Below are positions 5,375 to 5,575 of a DNA stretch of 5,575 nt, piece by piece. The notes beneath the pieces were generated by a model. It saw only the letters and a list, made by a program, of their open reading frames with translations. It was not told where the DNA came from and ran no database searches. A program made the translations under genes and the position numbers. Numbering within the stretch: the stretch's first letter is position 1; every line of letters starts with the position of its first letter. The DNA is from Oceanospirillaceae bacterium UBA7410 (lineage in GTDB: Bacteria; Pseudomonadota; Gammaproteobacteria; Pseudomonadales; Balneatricaceae), in assembly GCA_002470565.1 (NCBI GenBank), contig DKMQ01000043.1:1-5575 (forward strand), written 5' to 3'.

Positions 5375-5575
5375 TTATGAGCGAATAGACATGCCATCTG
5401 CTAAAGAGTTTTTATAAGCACGATAAGCAGGCACTAAGCCTACAATAAGGCTAGCTATTAGTAGCACACACACCATGCCAAGCTCTCTAATATTGGGCGC
5501 AGTGACGGGGATAAATAAGCCGTAGGTTTTTTCTATTATAGGCTGGGCAAACCAGATGCCAAAGTAGAGCAACGC
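5375..5575 (-). CDS. ABC transporter permease (FtsX/MacB type), C-terminal fragment
   Basis: Only the last 66 residues are in the window; the frame is open to the right edge, so the start lies outside. It shows the usual FtsX-type ending: part of a membrane segment (about 1-10), a short periplasmic stretch, a last membrane segment (about 35-51, MVCVLLIASLIVGLVPA) and a cytoplasmic tail with AYRAYKNSLADGMSIRS, typical of permeases that pair with a LolD/MacB-like ATPase. The stop (TAA) is 14 bases before the DUF3299 ATG, so the two are surely one operon. By analogy with DUF3299 operons elsewhere this may belong to a zinc-acquisition system; an ATPase gene is expected just beyond the window, but this cannot be seen here. 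Confidence 0.8.
   Translation of the reverse strand, partial: ALLYFGIWFAQPIIEKTYGLFIPVTAPNIRELGMVCVLLIASLIVGLVPAYRAYKNSLADGMSIRS

Overview
The window looks like chromosomal sequence from a marine-type gammaproteobacterium, perhaps Alteromonadales or Cellvibrionales. That placement is an inference from overall AT-rich composition, AAGGAA-type ribosome binding sites and family content (E. coli YfcA-like TSUP transporter, DUF3299/ABC permease pair, COG3602 ACT protein). No RNA gene, transposase, CRISPR array or phage gene was seen.

Left part (1-1883): a small unrecognised plus-strand gene (36-356) converges on two minus-strand membrane protein genes, an RDD-family protein (374-985) and a TSUP/YfcA-like permease (1125-1883, or 1922 with the longer start). 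Centre (1884-2945): a divergent intergenic region of about 300 bp carries several palindromes, including a perfect CACCTAGGTG. It separates the permease from a plus-strand short-chain dehydrogenase (2187-2945) that strongly resembles aldose 1-dehydrogenases of the Caulobacter D-xylose dehydrogenase type.

Right part (2998-5575, all minus strand): read in the direction of transcription, the C-terminal end of an FtsX/MacB-type ABC permease (cut by the window edge) comes first. It is followed after 14 nt by a secreted DUF3299 protein, after 54 nt by a DUF711 protein, and after 95 nt by a two-domain ACT protein. The permease and DUF3299 are probably the end of a zinc-uptake-like (ZrgABCDE-like) operon. 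DUF711 plus ACT echoes the UPF0210/UPF0237 pair of Gram-positive bacteria and may be a metabolite-sensing module of unknown function.

The most interesting items are the DUF711-ACT pairing, a perfect 10-bp inverted repeat that spans the DUF3299 stop codon and abuts the DUF711 ribosome binding site, an 8-bp-period repeat between DUF711 and ACT, and the operator-like palindrome upstream of the sugar dehydrogenase. I see no convincing entirely new multi-gene system; the DUF711-ACT module is the best candidate for uncharacterised biology.
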